From assembly GCA_036267955.1 (NCBI GenBank), contig DATAVB010000059.1, positions 1 through 64,000 on the forward strand: 64,000 bases of DNA. Reading direction: 5' to 3'. The notes beneath the pieces were generated by a model. It did not search any database, was not told where the DNA came from, and saw nothing but the letters and a program-made list of their open reading frames with translations. This document shows positions 8,207 to 15,235 of the stretch, piece by piece (position 1 is the first letter of the stretch; every line of letters begins with the position of its first letter). A program made the translations under genes and the position numbers. This stretch comes from DATAVB01 sp036267955 (lineage in GTDB: Bacteria > Actinomycetota > Actinomycetes > Mycobacteriales > QHCD01).

Positions 8207-8975
8207 ATGGTGAACGATGTCTACGTCGTCAAGCCGGTCTACAAGGCGATGCAACTGCTGCGCCAGGTTGGCGAGGCCGAGCGCGACCTCTCGCTGGGTG
8301 AGGTCTGCCAGCTGACCGGGCTGCCGAAAAGCACCGCATTCAAATACCTGCGGACGCTCGCCGAATGCGGCTTCATTTCGCACGATCCGGACATCGACCG
8401 GTATCTTGGGCCTGGCCGTCTGGCAGCTGGCGCGACTCTCCGGCGAGCAGTACGCGGTGCGGCAGGTCGTCCTGCCGTTGATGCGCGGATTGCGCGACCG
8501 GTTCGACGAGACCGTCAATCTGGGAATTCTCGACCAGCACGACGTCGTCCACCTGGAGATCGCGCAGAGCCGCCGCACGCTGCGGATGCAGGCCACCCTC
8601 GGCGGCCGCGACCCGGCGTACTCGACCGCTCTGGGAAAGGCGATGATCGCCTTCCTGCCGGCCGAACTGCAGCGTTCCCACCTGCCGTCCCGGCTCATCG
8701 CCCGTACCTGTCGCACGGTTACCGCCACGCCCGAGTTGCGGGCCGAGATGAAAACCATCCGACGCCGCGGATACGCCCTCGATCGGGGTGAGAACGAGTA
8801 GGGTCTGAGCTGCATCGCCGCGCCCGTCCTGGCCGCCGATGGCCAGGTCGCCGGCGCGATGAGCGTGGCCGCGCCGGCCGGGCGGGTGACCCGCGACGTG
8901 CAGCGCGACATCATCAGTGCGCTCACCGCCGCCGCCCGATGGGCCTCGCAACAACTCGGCCACCTCGACCAGTGA
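8207..8975 (+). pseudogene. IclR-family regulator, frameshift plus nonsense
   Basis: The N-terminal HTH (VYKAMQLLRQVGEAERDLSL, GLPKSTAFKYLRTLAECGFI) starts at ATG 8207, seven bases after the aminotransferase stop with a GGAG site. At about 8403 the frame is lost: the effector domain resumes as LGLAVWQLARLSGEQYAVRQ in another frame, then GGRDPAYSTALGKAMIAFLP. It is cut by TAG at 8799-8801, exactly where related proteins continue GLSCIAAPVLAADGQVAGAM; that last part stays open to TGA 8973. Two independent lesions make loss of function likely. It would have controlled the surrounding catabolic genes. Confidence 0.85.
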
Positions 8976-9019
8976 TATCCGCGGATCTGGCATGTGCGCA
9001 CACCACTTGGAGATGAGTC

Positions 9020-9958
9020 ATGATCTGGGCCAACCTGCTGCATCTGAGCGTGAACATGTGGCTCGACACCCCACCCCGATTTGCCGAGGAACTGCGATTC
9101 GACGAGCCACTGTGGAATGAATTGACCGAACGGATGGCCGAGACCGGATTCACGATGGTCATCATCGACCTGGGTGACGGCGTGCTCTGGGACTCGCATC
9201 CGGAGATCGCGGTGCGGAATGCCTGGACTCCCGACCGGCTGGCCGAGGAACTGGTCCGGCTGCGCGGCCTCGGGCTGGAAGCGATCCCGAAATTCAACTT
9301 CAGCGCCGGCCATGACGCGTGGCTGAAGGAATACTCGCGGCAGGTCTCCACCCCGGTCTATTACGAGGTGTGCCGTGACCTCATCAACGAGGCAGCGGCT
9401 ATTTTCCAGACACCGCGTTTCTTCCACATCGGAATGGACGAGGAGACCGCGTCCGACCAGCGGCGGCTGCAGATCGCGGTTATGCGGCAGCACGACCTGT
9501 GGTGGCATGATCTGGAACTTCTGGCCGGATGCGTCGAGGCGGCGGGCTGCCGGCCGTGGGTCTGGTCCGATCCGGCCTGGCGGCACCCCGAGGACTATTT
9601 CACCCGGATGCCGAAAAGCATTCTGCAGAGCAACTGGTACTACCAACTGGAATTTCCCGAGCTCGAGGGTCCACGGCCCCGGGTCCTCGGTCCCGGTGAA
9701 TACCACCTGACCTACCGCGACCTCGACGACCACGGCTTCGAACAGGTCCCGACCGGCAGCACCTGGACCGGGGTGGAGAATTTCGGCCGCACCGTCGACT
9801 ACTGCCGGAAATACCTGGATCCGGATCGGATTCTCGGCTTTATGCAGACGCCGTGGAAAATGACCGAGCTCGGGCACCGCGACATCCACCTCAGCGCGAT
9901 CGAGGCGGTCCGGCAGGCCAAGGAGGCCTGGGACTCCGGCCGCCCCTGCAATGTCTGA
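9020..9958 (+). CDS. GH20-like TIM-barrel protein (putative glycosidase)
   Basis: This 312-residue soluble protein has the order of a family-20-like TIM barrel: FTMVIIDLGDGVLWDSHPEI, LRGLGLEAIPKFNFSAGHD and the catalytic-type strand PRFFHIGMDEETASDQRR, where the Asp-Glu pair resembles the GH20 acid site. Related proteins are often labelled Tat-pathway signal protein, but no signal peptide is present from ATG 9020, which follows a GGAG site. Substrate is unknown; amino-sugar glycosides are a family-based guess. Unlike its three damaged neighbours the frame is intact. A small hairpin follows the stop. Confidence 0.7.
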   Translation: MIWANLLHLSVNMWLDTPPRFAEELRFDEPLWNELTERMAETGFTMVIIDLGDGVLWDSHPEIAVRNAWTPDRLAEELVRLRGLGLEAIPKFNFSAGHDAWLKEYSRQVSTPVYYEVCRDLINEAAAIFQTPRFFHIGMDEETASDQRRLQIAVMRQHDLWWHDLELLAGCVEAAGCRPWVWSDPAWRHPEDYFTRMPKSILQSNWYYQLEFPELEGPRPRVLGPGEYHLTYRDLDDHGFEQVPTGSTWTGVENFGRTVDYCRKYLDPDRILGFMQTPWKMTELGHRDIHLSAIEAVRQAKEAWDSGRPCNV

Positions 9959-9994
9959 CCAACCCGGCAACGGCTGACCGAGCCGCCGACGAAA

Positions 9995-10014
9995 TTTCCT
10001 CATGATCATGGAAA
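9995..10014. terminator. Hairpin between convergent genes
   Basis: TTTCC, a 2-nt bulge, the palindrome ATGATCAT and GGAAA form a compact stem between the GH20-like gene and the convergent response regulator. It probably terminates transcription from both sides. The core TGATCATGAGGAAA (read on the minus strand) recurs with one change in the arms of the larger repeat at 36778-36841. Confidence 0.45.
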
Positions 10015-10043
10015 AGTGAGGGACAGGGCGGGTGGGAGATCGG

Positions 10044-10691
10044 CTAGTGGTCGGTCACGATGCCGTTCTGATAGGCGTAGCGCACCGCCTGGGCGCGGTC
10101 GCGCACCCCGGCCTTGGCGAACAGGTTGTTGATGTGCGTCTTGACCGTCGCCTCGCTGACGAACAATTCGGCGGCGATCTCCTGATTGGATCGGCCGGCG
10201 GCGATCAGCCGCAGTACCTCGCCCTCCCGGGTCGTCAAGCCGTCCGGAAGTGACCGCCGGGTGGGCGTCGCTGGCCCACCGGCCGCGCCCAACAGGGTCT
10301 GCTGCACCTCGGAGTCGAGCACGGCCTGCCCGGCCGCCGCGGCCTGCAGCGCGCGGGCGATCTCGGCCCGGCCGGACTCCTTCGTCAGGTAGCCGAGCGC
10401 GCCGGCTCGCAACGCGGCCAGCACCGAGACATCGTCGGCGTACGTGGTGAGGACGACGACCTTCGTCTGCGGATAGCGGCTGCGCAGCCGTTCGGTCGCG
10501 GTGACGCCGTCGCAGCGCGGCATGTGCAGGTCCATCAGCACGACGTCCGGGGCGTGCTGGGCGACCAGGTCGATCGCCGCTTCCCCGTCCGCGGCCGTAC
10601 CCACCACGTCGATGTCAGGTAGCAGGCTGAGCATCGTGGCCAGTGCCTCCCGTACCGCGGCCTGGTCATCGGCGACAACGATCCGAATCAT
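10044..10691 (-). CDS. NarL/FixJ-family response regulator
   Basis: The 215-residue protein has an N-terminal receiver domain with acidic pair DD at residues 8-9, phospho-acceptor Asp54 in DVVLMDLHMP, and the conserved Thr and Lys (VVVLTTYAD, GYLTKESG). A LuxR-type HTH ends it (LTTREGEVLRLIAAGRSNQE, LFVSEATVKTHINNLFAKAG). Its ATG overlaps the histidine kinase stop (10688-10691), so they form a coupled two-component system. The likely targets are the adjacent membrane-protein genes and the palindromes between them at 12511-12567. Confidence 0.95.
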   Translation of the reverse strand: MIRIVVADDQAAVREALATMLSLLPDIDVVGTAADGEAAIDLVAQHAPDVVLMDLHMPRCDGVTATERLRSRYPQTKVVVLTTYADDVSVLAALRAGALGYLTKESGRAEIARALQAAAAGQAVLDSEVQQTLLGAAGGPATPTRRSLPDGLTTREGEVLRLIAAGRSNQEIAAELFVSEATVKTHINNLFAKAGVRDRAQAVRYAYQNGIVTDH

Positions 10692-11917
10692 GCGGGAATC
10701 GTGACCCGTACCGACCAGTCGCCCTCAACTGGCCCCGCCTCAACCGGTCCCGCCTCGACGGTCCCGCCGAGCGCCGCCGCCCGTTCCCGCATCCCGATCA
10801 GACCCAATCCCGCCCCGGTGTGAGCCAGCGGCGTCGGGCCACCGCAGGCGGGCTCGTTCGTCACCGTCAGGGTGACCTCATCCGGATCGAACCTCAGCCG
10901 GACCCGCACCGCGGTTCCGGGTGCGTGCTTGTGGGCGTTGGTGAACGATTCCTGAGCCGCCCGGTAGAGGGCGTCGCGGACCTCGGGTGGCACCTCCCGA
11001 GGCGGACCGTCAACCGTCACCGACGCGCCGTGCCCGCTGGCCAGATCACGCAGCGCCACCGGCAGCGGGTTGTCGTCCGCGCGCAACGCCGAGACCGCCC
11101 GCCGGGTCTCCTCCAGCCCGCTGCGGGCCAGGTCGCGGGCCCGCAGCACCGTCTCGTGCGCCCGGTCCACCTGTCCACCGGTGAGCAGTGCGTCCGCCGC
11201 CTCCAGCTGCATCGCCAGCGCCGCAACGGAATGGGCCAGGACATCATGCAGGTCGCGGGCGATCCTGGCCCGCTCGGCCAGCGCTGCGGTGCGTGCCTCC
11301 GCGGCGCTGGCCCGCTCGGCCTGGGCGAGGAGGAGCTCGGCCTGCTCGGCCCGCTCCACGAAGGACCGGCGGGCGGCACCGGAGACCGTAATCAGCCCGA
11401 GTAATGGGACTATCCAGGCCAGATTCTTCAGTGAATCCGCCGTCCCTTCGGCCAGTATGCCGATCACGAAGGTGGCGGCCGCGGCCGCGGCGACGTACAG
11501 CCCACTGCCCAAGGGCAGCAGTGCGCCGGCCACGCCGGCAGCGATGAACGGAAACGCCGCTGCCTGCCCACTGGGGCTGGCCAGGGCCAACAGGACTCCG
11601 GCGACACCCGCGACGAGCAGCGCCGGTGTCGGGCTCGTTCCCCGGCGGCGATCCATCCAGAGCGCGACCGCCCAAGCCACAGCGGTCACCAGCATGGACA
11701 GACCGATCAGCAGGCCGCGACCGCTCGTCCCCGGATGCGGCCGGGCGCCCGCTACGAATCCGAACAACACGGCCAGAGCGGCCGGGCGCAGCCACCACAG
11801 GACCCGGCCGGGTACGCCGGGCCGCGAGGTCATCCCGAGTAACAACGACACGGTTGTCCATCCTGGCAGGGTGAGGGTCCCGGCAGCATGACGCGGTGAC
11901 CGCGCCCTGTCCACCAT
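10688..11917 (-). CDS. NarL-type (HPK7) sensor histidine kinase
   Basis: Several hydrophobic segments at the N-terminus (LRPAALAVLFGFVAG, ALLVAGVAGVLLALA, GLYVAAAAAATFVIGILA) precede a HisKA_3 dimerisation domain with phospho-accepting His in ARIARDLHDVLAHSVAALAM, and a HATPase with N box AAQESFTNAHKHAP and G box GAGLGLIGMRERAAALGG. Length is 409 residues from ATG 11917 or 381 from ATG 11833, which sits directly before the first membrane segment. The stimulus is unknown; no large extracytoplasmic domain is seen. A short in-frame tandem repeat near the C-terminus (10724-10753) gives VEAGPVEAGPVEG. Confidence 0.93.
   Translation of the reverse strand: MVDRARSPRHAAGTLTLPGWTTVSLLLGMTSRPGVPGRVLWWLRPAALAVLFGFVAGARPHPGTSGRGLLIGLSMLVTAVAWAVALWMDRRRGTSPTPALLVAGVAGVLLALASPSGQAAAFPFIAAGVAGALLPLGSGLYVAAAAAATFVIGILAEGTADSLKNLAWIVPLLGLITVSGAARRSFVERAEQAELLLAQAERASAAEARTAALAERARIARDLHDVLAHSVAALAMQLEAADALLTGGQVDRAHETVLRARDLARSGLEETRRAVSALRADDNPLPVALRDLASGHGASVTVDGPPREVPPEVRDALYRAAQESFTNAHKHAPGTAVRVRLRFDPDEVTLTVTNEPACGGPTPLAHTGAGLGLIGMRERAAALGGTVEAGPVEAGPVEGDWSVRVTIPA
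10724..10753. repeat. In-frame 15-bp tandem repeat in kinase C-terminus
   Basis: Two 15-bp units (CTCAACTGGCCCCGC and CTCAACCGGTCCCGC), followed by a degenerate partial third, encode a repeated Val-Glu-Ala-Gly-Pro unit close to the C-terminus of the kinase. Being a multiple of three it keeps the frame, and it could vary in copy number between strains. Confidence 0.6.
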
Positions 11918-11945
11918 CGCCGCACCAGCCGGGTCATCGCGGATG

Positions 11946-12452
11946 TCACCGACCGAGGCGCTGACCGACGGAACGCCCCCGGCCGTCCCCGGCGAATGGC
12001 GCGTCGAGGGCGCGGGACCGGTGGTACACCACCGCGGCCTCGCCGAGCAGCGTCACGGCCAGCCCCAGCATGAGCGACGAGGCCAGCGCATGGCCGGCGC
12101 CGGCGGCGTGCTCCACTGCCGCCAGGCCGGCCCGCGACGCTACGGCCGCCGCCCACCAGCCCATCGTGCTGGGTCGATAGCGATACCAGAGGTACCCGTC
12201 GCGAACGCTGACCTGAACGCTGAATCCACGCAGCAGACCGAAGATCAGGCTCACAACGAGGCTCAGCGCGAGCAGACCGACGTCGGCCGGCGAGGGATGC
12301 TGGACGGCTTTGGTCAGACCCTCCAACCCGATGGCGCAGAGTACGACCGGCAGCACCACGAGTCGTTTGAGCTGCAGCGGCTGACCGCCCAGCCGGCGGC
12401 CGATGACCAGCGCCACGACGGCCACGATGATCAGGATCTGCACCACATTCAC
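11946..12452 (-). CDS. Membrane protein, paralogue of the divergent gene
   Basis: From GTG 12452 the protein is 168 residues with about four to five membrane segments (VVQILIIVAVVALVIGRRLG, RLVVLPVVLCAIGLEGL, VGLLALSLVVSLIFGLLRGF). The pattern of a short first helix ending in GRR, then a Pro-containing second helix, is repeated in the divergent protein at 12619, so the two are probably paralogues; a CcdC/DUF1453-like membrane family is my best guess. It precedes the histidine kinase on the same strand and may be cotranscribed with it. Starting at 12545 would add an Arg/Pro/Gly-rich leader and is unlikely. Confidence 0.65.
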   Translation of the reverse strand: MNVVQILIIVAVVALVIGRRLGGQPLQLKRLVVLPVVLCAIGLEGLTKAVQHPSPADVGLLALSLVVSLIFGLLRGFSVQVSVRDGYLWYRYRPSTMGWWAAAVASRAGLAAVEHAAGAGHALASSLMLGLAVTLLGEAAVVYHRSRALDAPFAGDGRGRSVGQRLGR

Positions 12453-12510
12453 GGACGGTCCCCTTCCAAGGTCTGTGCCTCGACCGTAGGAACCGACGCT
12501 GCCCGACGGA

Positions 12511-12567
12511 TCCACCCGCGGGTGGAGACCGGGTGGATTCGGCAATCACCGAGTCTCCACTGTGGAG
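12511..12567. promoter_or_regulatory. Cluster of TCCAC/GTGGA palindromes between divergent genes
   Basis: A perfect 16-bp palindrome TCCACCCGCGGGTGGA lies at 12511-12526, a half-site GGGTGGAT at 12531-12538, and a second inverted repeat CTCCAC-T-GTGGAG at 12555-12567. All lie between the divergent start codons at 12452 and 12619. This looks like a multi-site operator, plausibly for the adjacent NarL-type regulator, which would control both membrane genes. Confidence 0.5.
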
Positions 12568-12618
12568 TCCTCCCGCCGGTCCAGGTGCAATCGCGGCACC
12601 GGAAATAGCGTCGCTGCC

Positions 12619-13143
12619 ATGACTTCCACTCTGCTTCTCGTCAATCTGCTGATGCTGGGCGTCGTCCTGGAAAGCGATCTCGGGCGGCGCAAGATCGGCA
12701 TCTTCCGCATCGGCCGGCCGCTATTGTCGCTGCCCGTCGTGCTTACCCTGATCGGGCTGCATCCGGCGACGTCCGGCAACGGCCTGCTGCTCGACCTGGT
12801 CGGCGTCGTGGTCGGGGTGCTGCTGGGGTTGGCGGCCTCGGCGTTGATGACTGTCGAGTACGACCCGCTCCGCGGCCGGGCCGTCAGTCGGGCCGGGATC
12901 GGTTACGCAGCCGTCTGGGTGGCGATTGTCGGCGCCCGGCTGCTGTTCTCCTACGGGTCGGACCATTGGTTCGGCCGGCAGATCGGCCAGTTTCTCCTCG
13001 CCAATCGGATTAGTGTGGACGCGTTCGCCGCGTCGTTCATTCTGATGGCGTTCGCGATGGCCCTTACCCGGACGGCCAACCTAGCCCTGCGGGCCGCAAA
13101 GACACGGCCCGCGACCCGTCCAGCAGTGTCCGTATCTCAGTGA
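12619..13143 (+). CDS. Membrane protein, paralogue of the divergent gene
   Basis: ATG 12619 gives 174 residues with about five hydrophobic segments: STLLLVNLLMLGVVLESDLG, LLSLPVVLTLIGLH, LLLDLVGVVVGVLLGLAASA, GYAAVWVAIVGARLLF and DAFAASFILMAFAMAL. The GRRKIGIFRIGRPLLSLPVV stretch parallels GRRLGGQPLQLKRLVVLPVV in the divergent protein. Function is unknown; membrane genes next to NarL/HPK7 systems are often sensors of, or targets for, envelope stress. The last 80 bp overlap the convergent nucleotidyltransferase, an unusually long antisense overlap of two coding ends. Confidence 0.65.
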   Translation: MTSTLLLVNLLMLGVVLESDLGRRKIGIFRIGRPLLSLPVVLTLIGLHPATSGNGLLLDLVGVVVGVLLGLAASALMTVEYDPLRGRAVSRAGIGYAAVWVAIVGARLLFSYGSDHWFGRQIGQFLLANRISVDAFAASFILMAFAMALTRTANLALRAAKTRPATRPAVSVSQ

Positions 13144-13864
13144 ACAGCGCTTCCGGCGGCGCGGCGACGAGGTCGCGCCACCAACTCTCGCCGACGTTCC
13201 AGGCCGCTTCGTACGCCATGCGCAACGCCAGTTTGTCCACAGTGGACGATGTCTGGATCAGAGCGGCGAGATCGGCCGCCGGAAGGTCGCGCTCCAGCAG
13301 CCGGGACGGGGTCAACCAGCGCTGGGTGGCGCCGCGATGCAGCCGCGCCAACCACAGCAACTGCCGGCGGGTGTGTGCGAGCGCGTCGTGGGCCCGCTCG
13401 AACTCCCCGCGGGCCAGCACGTTCCAGCCGAGCAACCACCAGTTCACGAACCGGCCGCAGACCTCCTCGGCAGCCTCGATCCGAGGTTCATCGGGCAGCC
13501 GGCGGAGCGTCTCAGCCAGTTCACCGTCCCGGTCGACCAGCACCATCTTCTCCACCGGGATGCCGCGTGCCGGCCAGTCGGCCACCACGCCGATGTCGAA
13601 CTGGAAGTGGAATTCGACCCGCATGCCGCCGGGCAGAATGGCCACCGTGGCGCCGAATTCGTTATCCAGGAGGTAGGTCGCGGCCAACGGGATCCATCGT
13701 CGTCCGGCGAAGGACCGGTCGCGCGGGAAGATCCAGAACTCGGCGTCGGAGTAGGCGTCGTCCAGGCCCTGCGGCACCGAACCGTACGTGAGCGCGGCCC
13801 GGATCTCCGGGTCGGCGACGCACCGGGCCCGGATCTCCTCGACGAGCCGCGCGGCCGGTGTCAC
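13064..13864 (-). CDS. Lnu(B/F)-like nucleotidyltransferase
   Basis: The 266-residue protein starts at GTG 13864, overlapping the previous stop as GTGA. It carries the nucleotidyltransferase signature GSVPQGLDDAYSDAEFWIF (GS-x(n)-D-x-E) and aligns by eye along much of its length with lincosamide nucleotidyltransferases of the LinB/Lnu(F) type (LLDNEFGATVAILPGGMRVE, VNWWLLGWNVLARGEFERAH, TRRQLLWLARL). Such enzymes add AMP to lincosamides, but environmental relatives often have unknown substrates, so resistance is only a possibility. Confidence 0.75.
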   Translation of the reverse strand: MTPAARLVEEIRARCVADPEIRAALTYGSVPQGLDDAYSDAEFWIFPRDRSFAGRRWIPLAATYLLDNEFGATVAILPGGMRVEFHFQFDIGVVADWPARGIPVEKMVLVDRDGELAETLRRLPDEPRIEAAEEVCGRFVNWWLLGWNVLARGEFERAHDALAHTRRQLLWLARLHRGATQRWLTPSRLLERDLPAADLAALIQTSSTVDKLALRMAYEAAWNVGESWWRDLVAAPPEALFTEIRTLLDGSRAVSLRPAGLGWPSG

Positions 13865-14379
13865 AAGGCGGCCAGGTCGATCTGCAGCTCCGCCGCCGCC
13901 AGTGGTGCCAGCCCGGTGACCTGGAATTCGGGAGTTGGCCCGAGGGTCATCTGCCGCTGCCAGAGCGACCCGTCGCCGATGTCGAGATCGGACAGAAAGT
14001 CCCGGTAGGACCTTCCGTCGGGCTTGCCGAACCAGGACGCCGAGGTGGCCGAACGTCCAGCGGTTCCGCCGACGAGCCGGTAGACGCCGGCGATCCCGTC
14101 GGCGGCTCGGACGGCGGCGGCGTCGTGCACGGCCCGCCGCTGCGCCGCCACGGCAGCCTCGTTCAGCACGCCCAACGCGGTGAAGTCGGTGAGGAGATAC
14201 CGGTCTTCGTAGGCCGGTTGGTCGCCGAGCCAGGGCAGCGCGGACGTCCGCGCGGTCCAGGAGCCGAGGAACCCGGGGATATCGGTGTCGGCGAGTGAGG
14301 CGTGAAAGGCCCGGAGCGCCGCGTCGTACCCGGCGGAGTCGACGCGCGGGCGATGCCAGAAGACGTAGGCGAGGGTCAT
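13861..14379 (-). CDS. Conserved hypothetical protein coupled to nucleotidyltransferase
   Basis: ATG 14379 gives 172 residues: MTLAYVFWHRPR at the start, YEDRYLLTDFTALGVLNEAA in the middle, WFGKPDGRSYRDFLSDL and LWQRQMTLGPTPEF near the end. No signal peptide, membrane segment or recognisable catalytic motif. The compact alpha/beta pattern is reminiscent of dimeric alpha-beta-barrel proteins. Its stop overlaps the nucleotidyltransferase GTG by 4 bp, so the two are coexpressed and may act together. Divergent from the spermidine-synthase-like gene only 37 bp away. Confidence 0.7.
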   Translation of the reverse strand: MTLAYVFWHRPRVDSAGYDAALRAFHASLADTDIPGFLGSWTARTSALPWLGDQPAYEDRYLLTDFTALGVLNEAAVAAQRRAVHDAAAVRAADGIAGVYRLVGGTAGRSATSASWFGKPDGRSYRDFLSDLDIGDGSLWQRQMTLGPTPEFQVTGLAPLAAAELQIDLAAL

Positions 14380-14416
14380 GTCGGCACCAGAATGCCACAC
14401 CAGCGATGATGGTTGT

Positions 14417-15232
14417 GTGGCCAAACAGACGATTGCCCCGGTGGACGTGCGAACGTCGTATGCCGCGGCCCGCATCGAGACCGATCCGTCCCGCCCGTCG
14501 GGCCGGCTGCTCTACCTCGACGGGATCGAATGCTCCTACGTCGACCTGGACGACCCGAGCCATGTCGAATTCGGTTATGTGCGGCGGCTTGCGGACACGA
14601 TCGACCTCGTCGCGCCGGCGGCGGAGTCGGTGCGGGTCACCCACCTCGGCGGCGGCGGATTCTCGCTGCCGGGGTACGTCGCCGCCACCCGGCCCGGCTC
14701 GCGCCAGATCGTGTACGAGTACGACGCGGGCCTGATCGAGCTCGCCCGGGCCGAGTTGGGGTTGCGCACCTCGCCGGAGTTGCGGGTCAAGGTCGGCGAC
14801 GCGCGGACTCGGATGGAACGCCGCTCGGCCGGCTCGGCGGATGTAGTGGTCGGCGACGCGTTCGTGGGGCGGCACATTCCCGAGCACCTGGCCAGCGTCG
14901 AATTCGTCCAGCAGATCAGGACCGTGCTGCGTCCCGGCGGCGTCTACGCGATGAACGTTATCGACGATCCGCCGCTGGCCTTCGCCCGGGCCGAGGGCGC
15001 TGTCTTGCTCTCGATTTTCCGGCACCTCCTGATGTGCACCGATGCGGATGTCCTGCGCGGCAAGGAATCCGGCAACATCGTCTACCTCGCCTCCGACGAC
15101 CCGCTGCCGTTCGCAGAGATGGCGCGCCGGGCCGGGCGCGGAATCCTCCCCGAACGCGTGCTGGACCGGACCGGCGTCGAGCGCTTCGTCGGCTCGGCTC
15201 GGCCGATCTACGACGAGTCCGAACCGGCCTGA
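14417..15232 (+). CDS. Spermidine-synthase-like Rossmann protein
   Basis: From GTG 14417 the protein is 271 residues. It has a SAM/aminopropyl-transferase type Rossmann fold: VRVTHLGGGGFSLPGYVAAT (glycine-rich loop), QIVYEYDAGLIELARAELGL (acidic strand-2 end), LRVKVGDARTRMER and ADVVVGDAFVGRHIPEHLAS, the last resembling the spermidine synthase D-D/G-D-A loop. Related actinobacterial proteins are annotated as fused-MFS/spermidine synthase or methyltransferase; here only the soluble domain is present. Actual polyamine synthesis is unproven. Divergent from the hypothetical gene at 14379. Confidence 0.8.
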   Translation: MAKQTIAPVDVRTSYAAARIETDPSRPSGRLLYLDGIECSYVDLDDPSHVEFGYVRRLADTIDLVAPAAESVRVTHLGGGGFSLPGYVAATRPGSRQIVYEYDAGLIELARAELGLRTSPELRVKVGDARTRMERRSAGSADVVVGDAFVGRHIPEHLASVEFVQQIRTVLRPGGVYAMNVIDDPPLAFARAEGAVLLSIFRHLLMCTDADVLRGKESGNIVYLASDDPLPFAEMARRAGRGILPERVLDRTGVERFVGSARPIYDESEPA

Positions 15233-15235
15233 GAT

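Noticed and set aside
13233..13241. TTGTCCACA DnaA box within a GTCCACAGTGGAC palindrome, with similar palindromes at about 2393-2404 and 53808-53820
   Set aside because: All three lie inside well-supported coding sequences and are short GC-type palindromes likely to recur by chance; only the intergenic pair before kdpD was kept.
13865..15025. Reverse frame extending the nucleotidyltransferase by about 387 residues
   Set aside because: It crosses two better-supported genes in other frames, and the GTGA overlap at 13861-13864 is a natural start.
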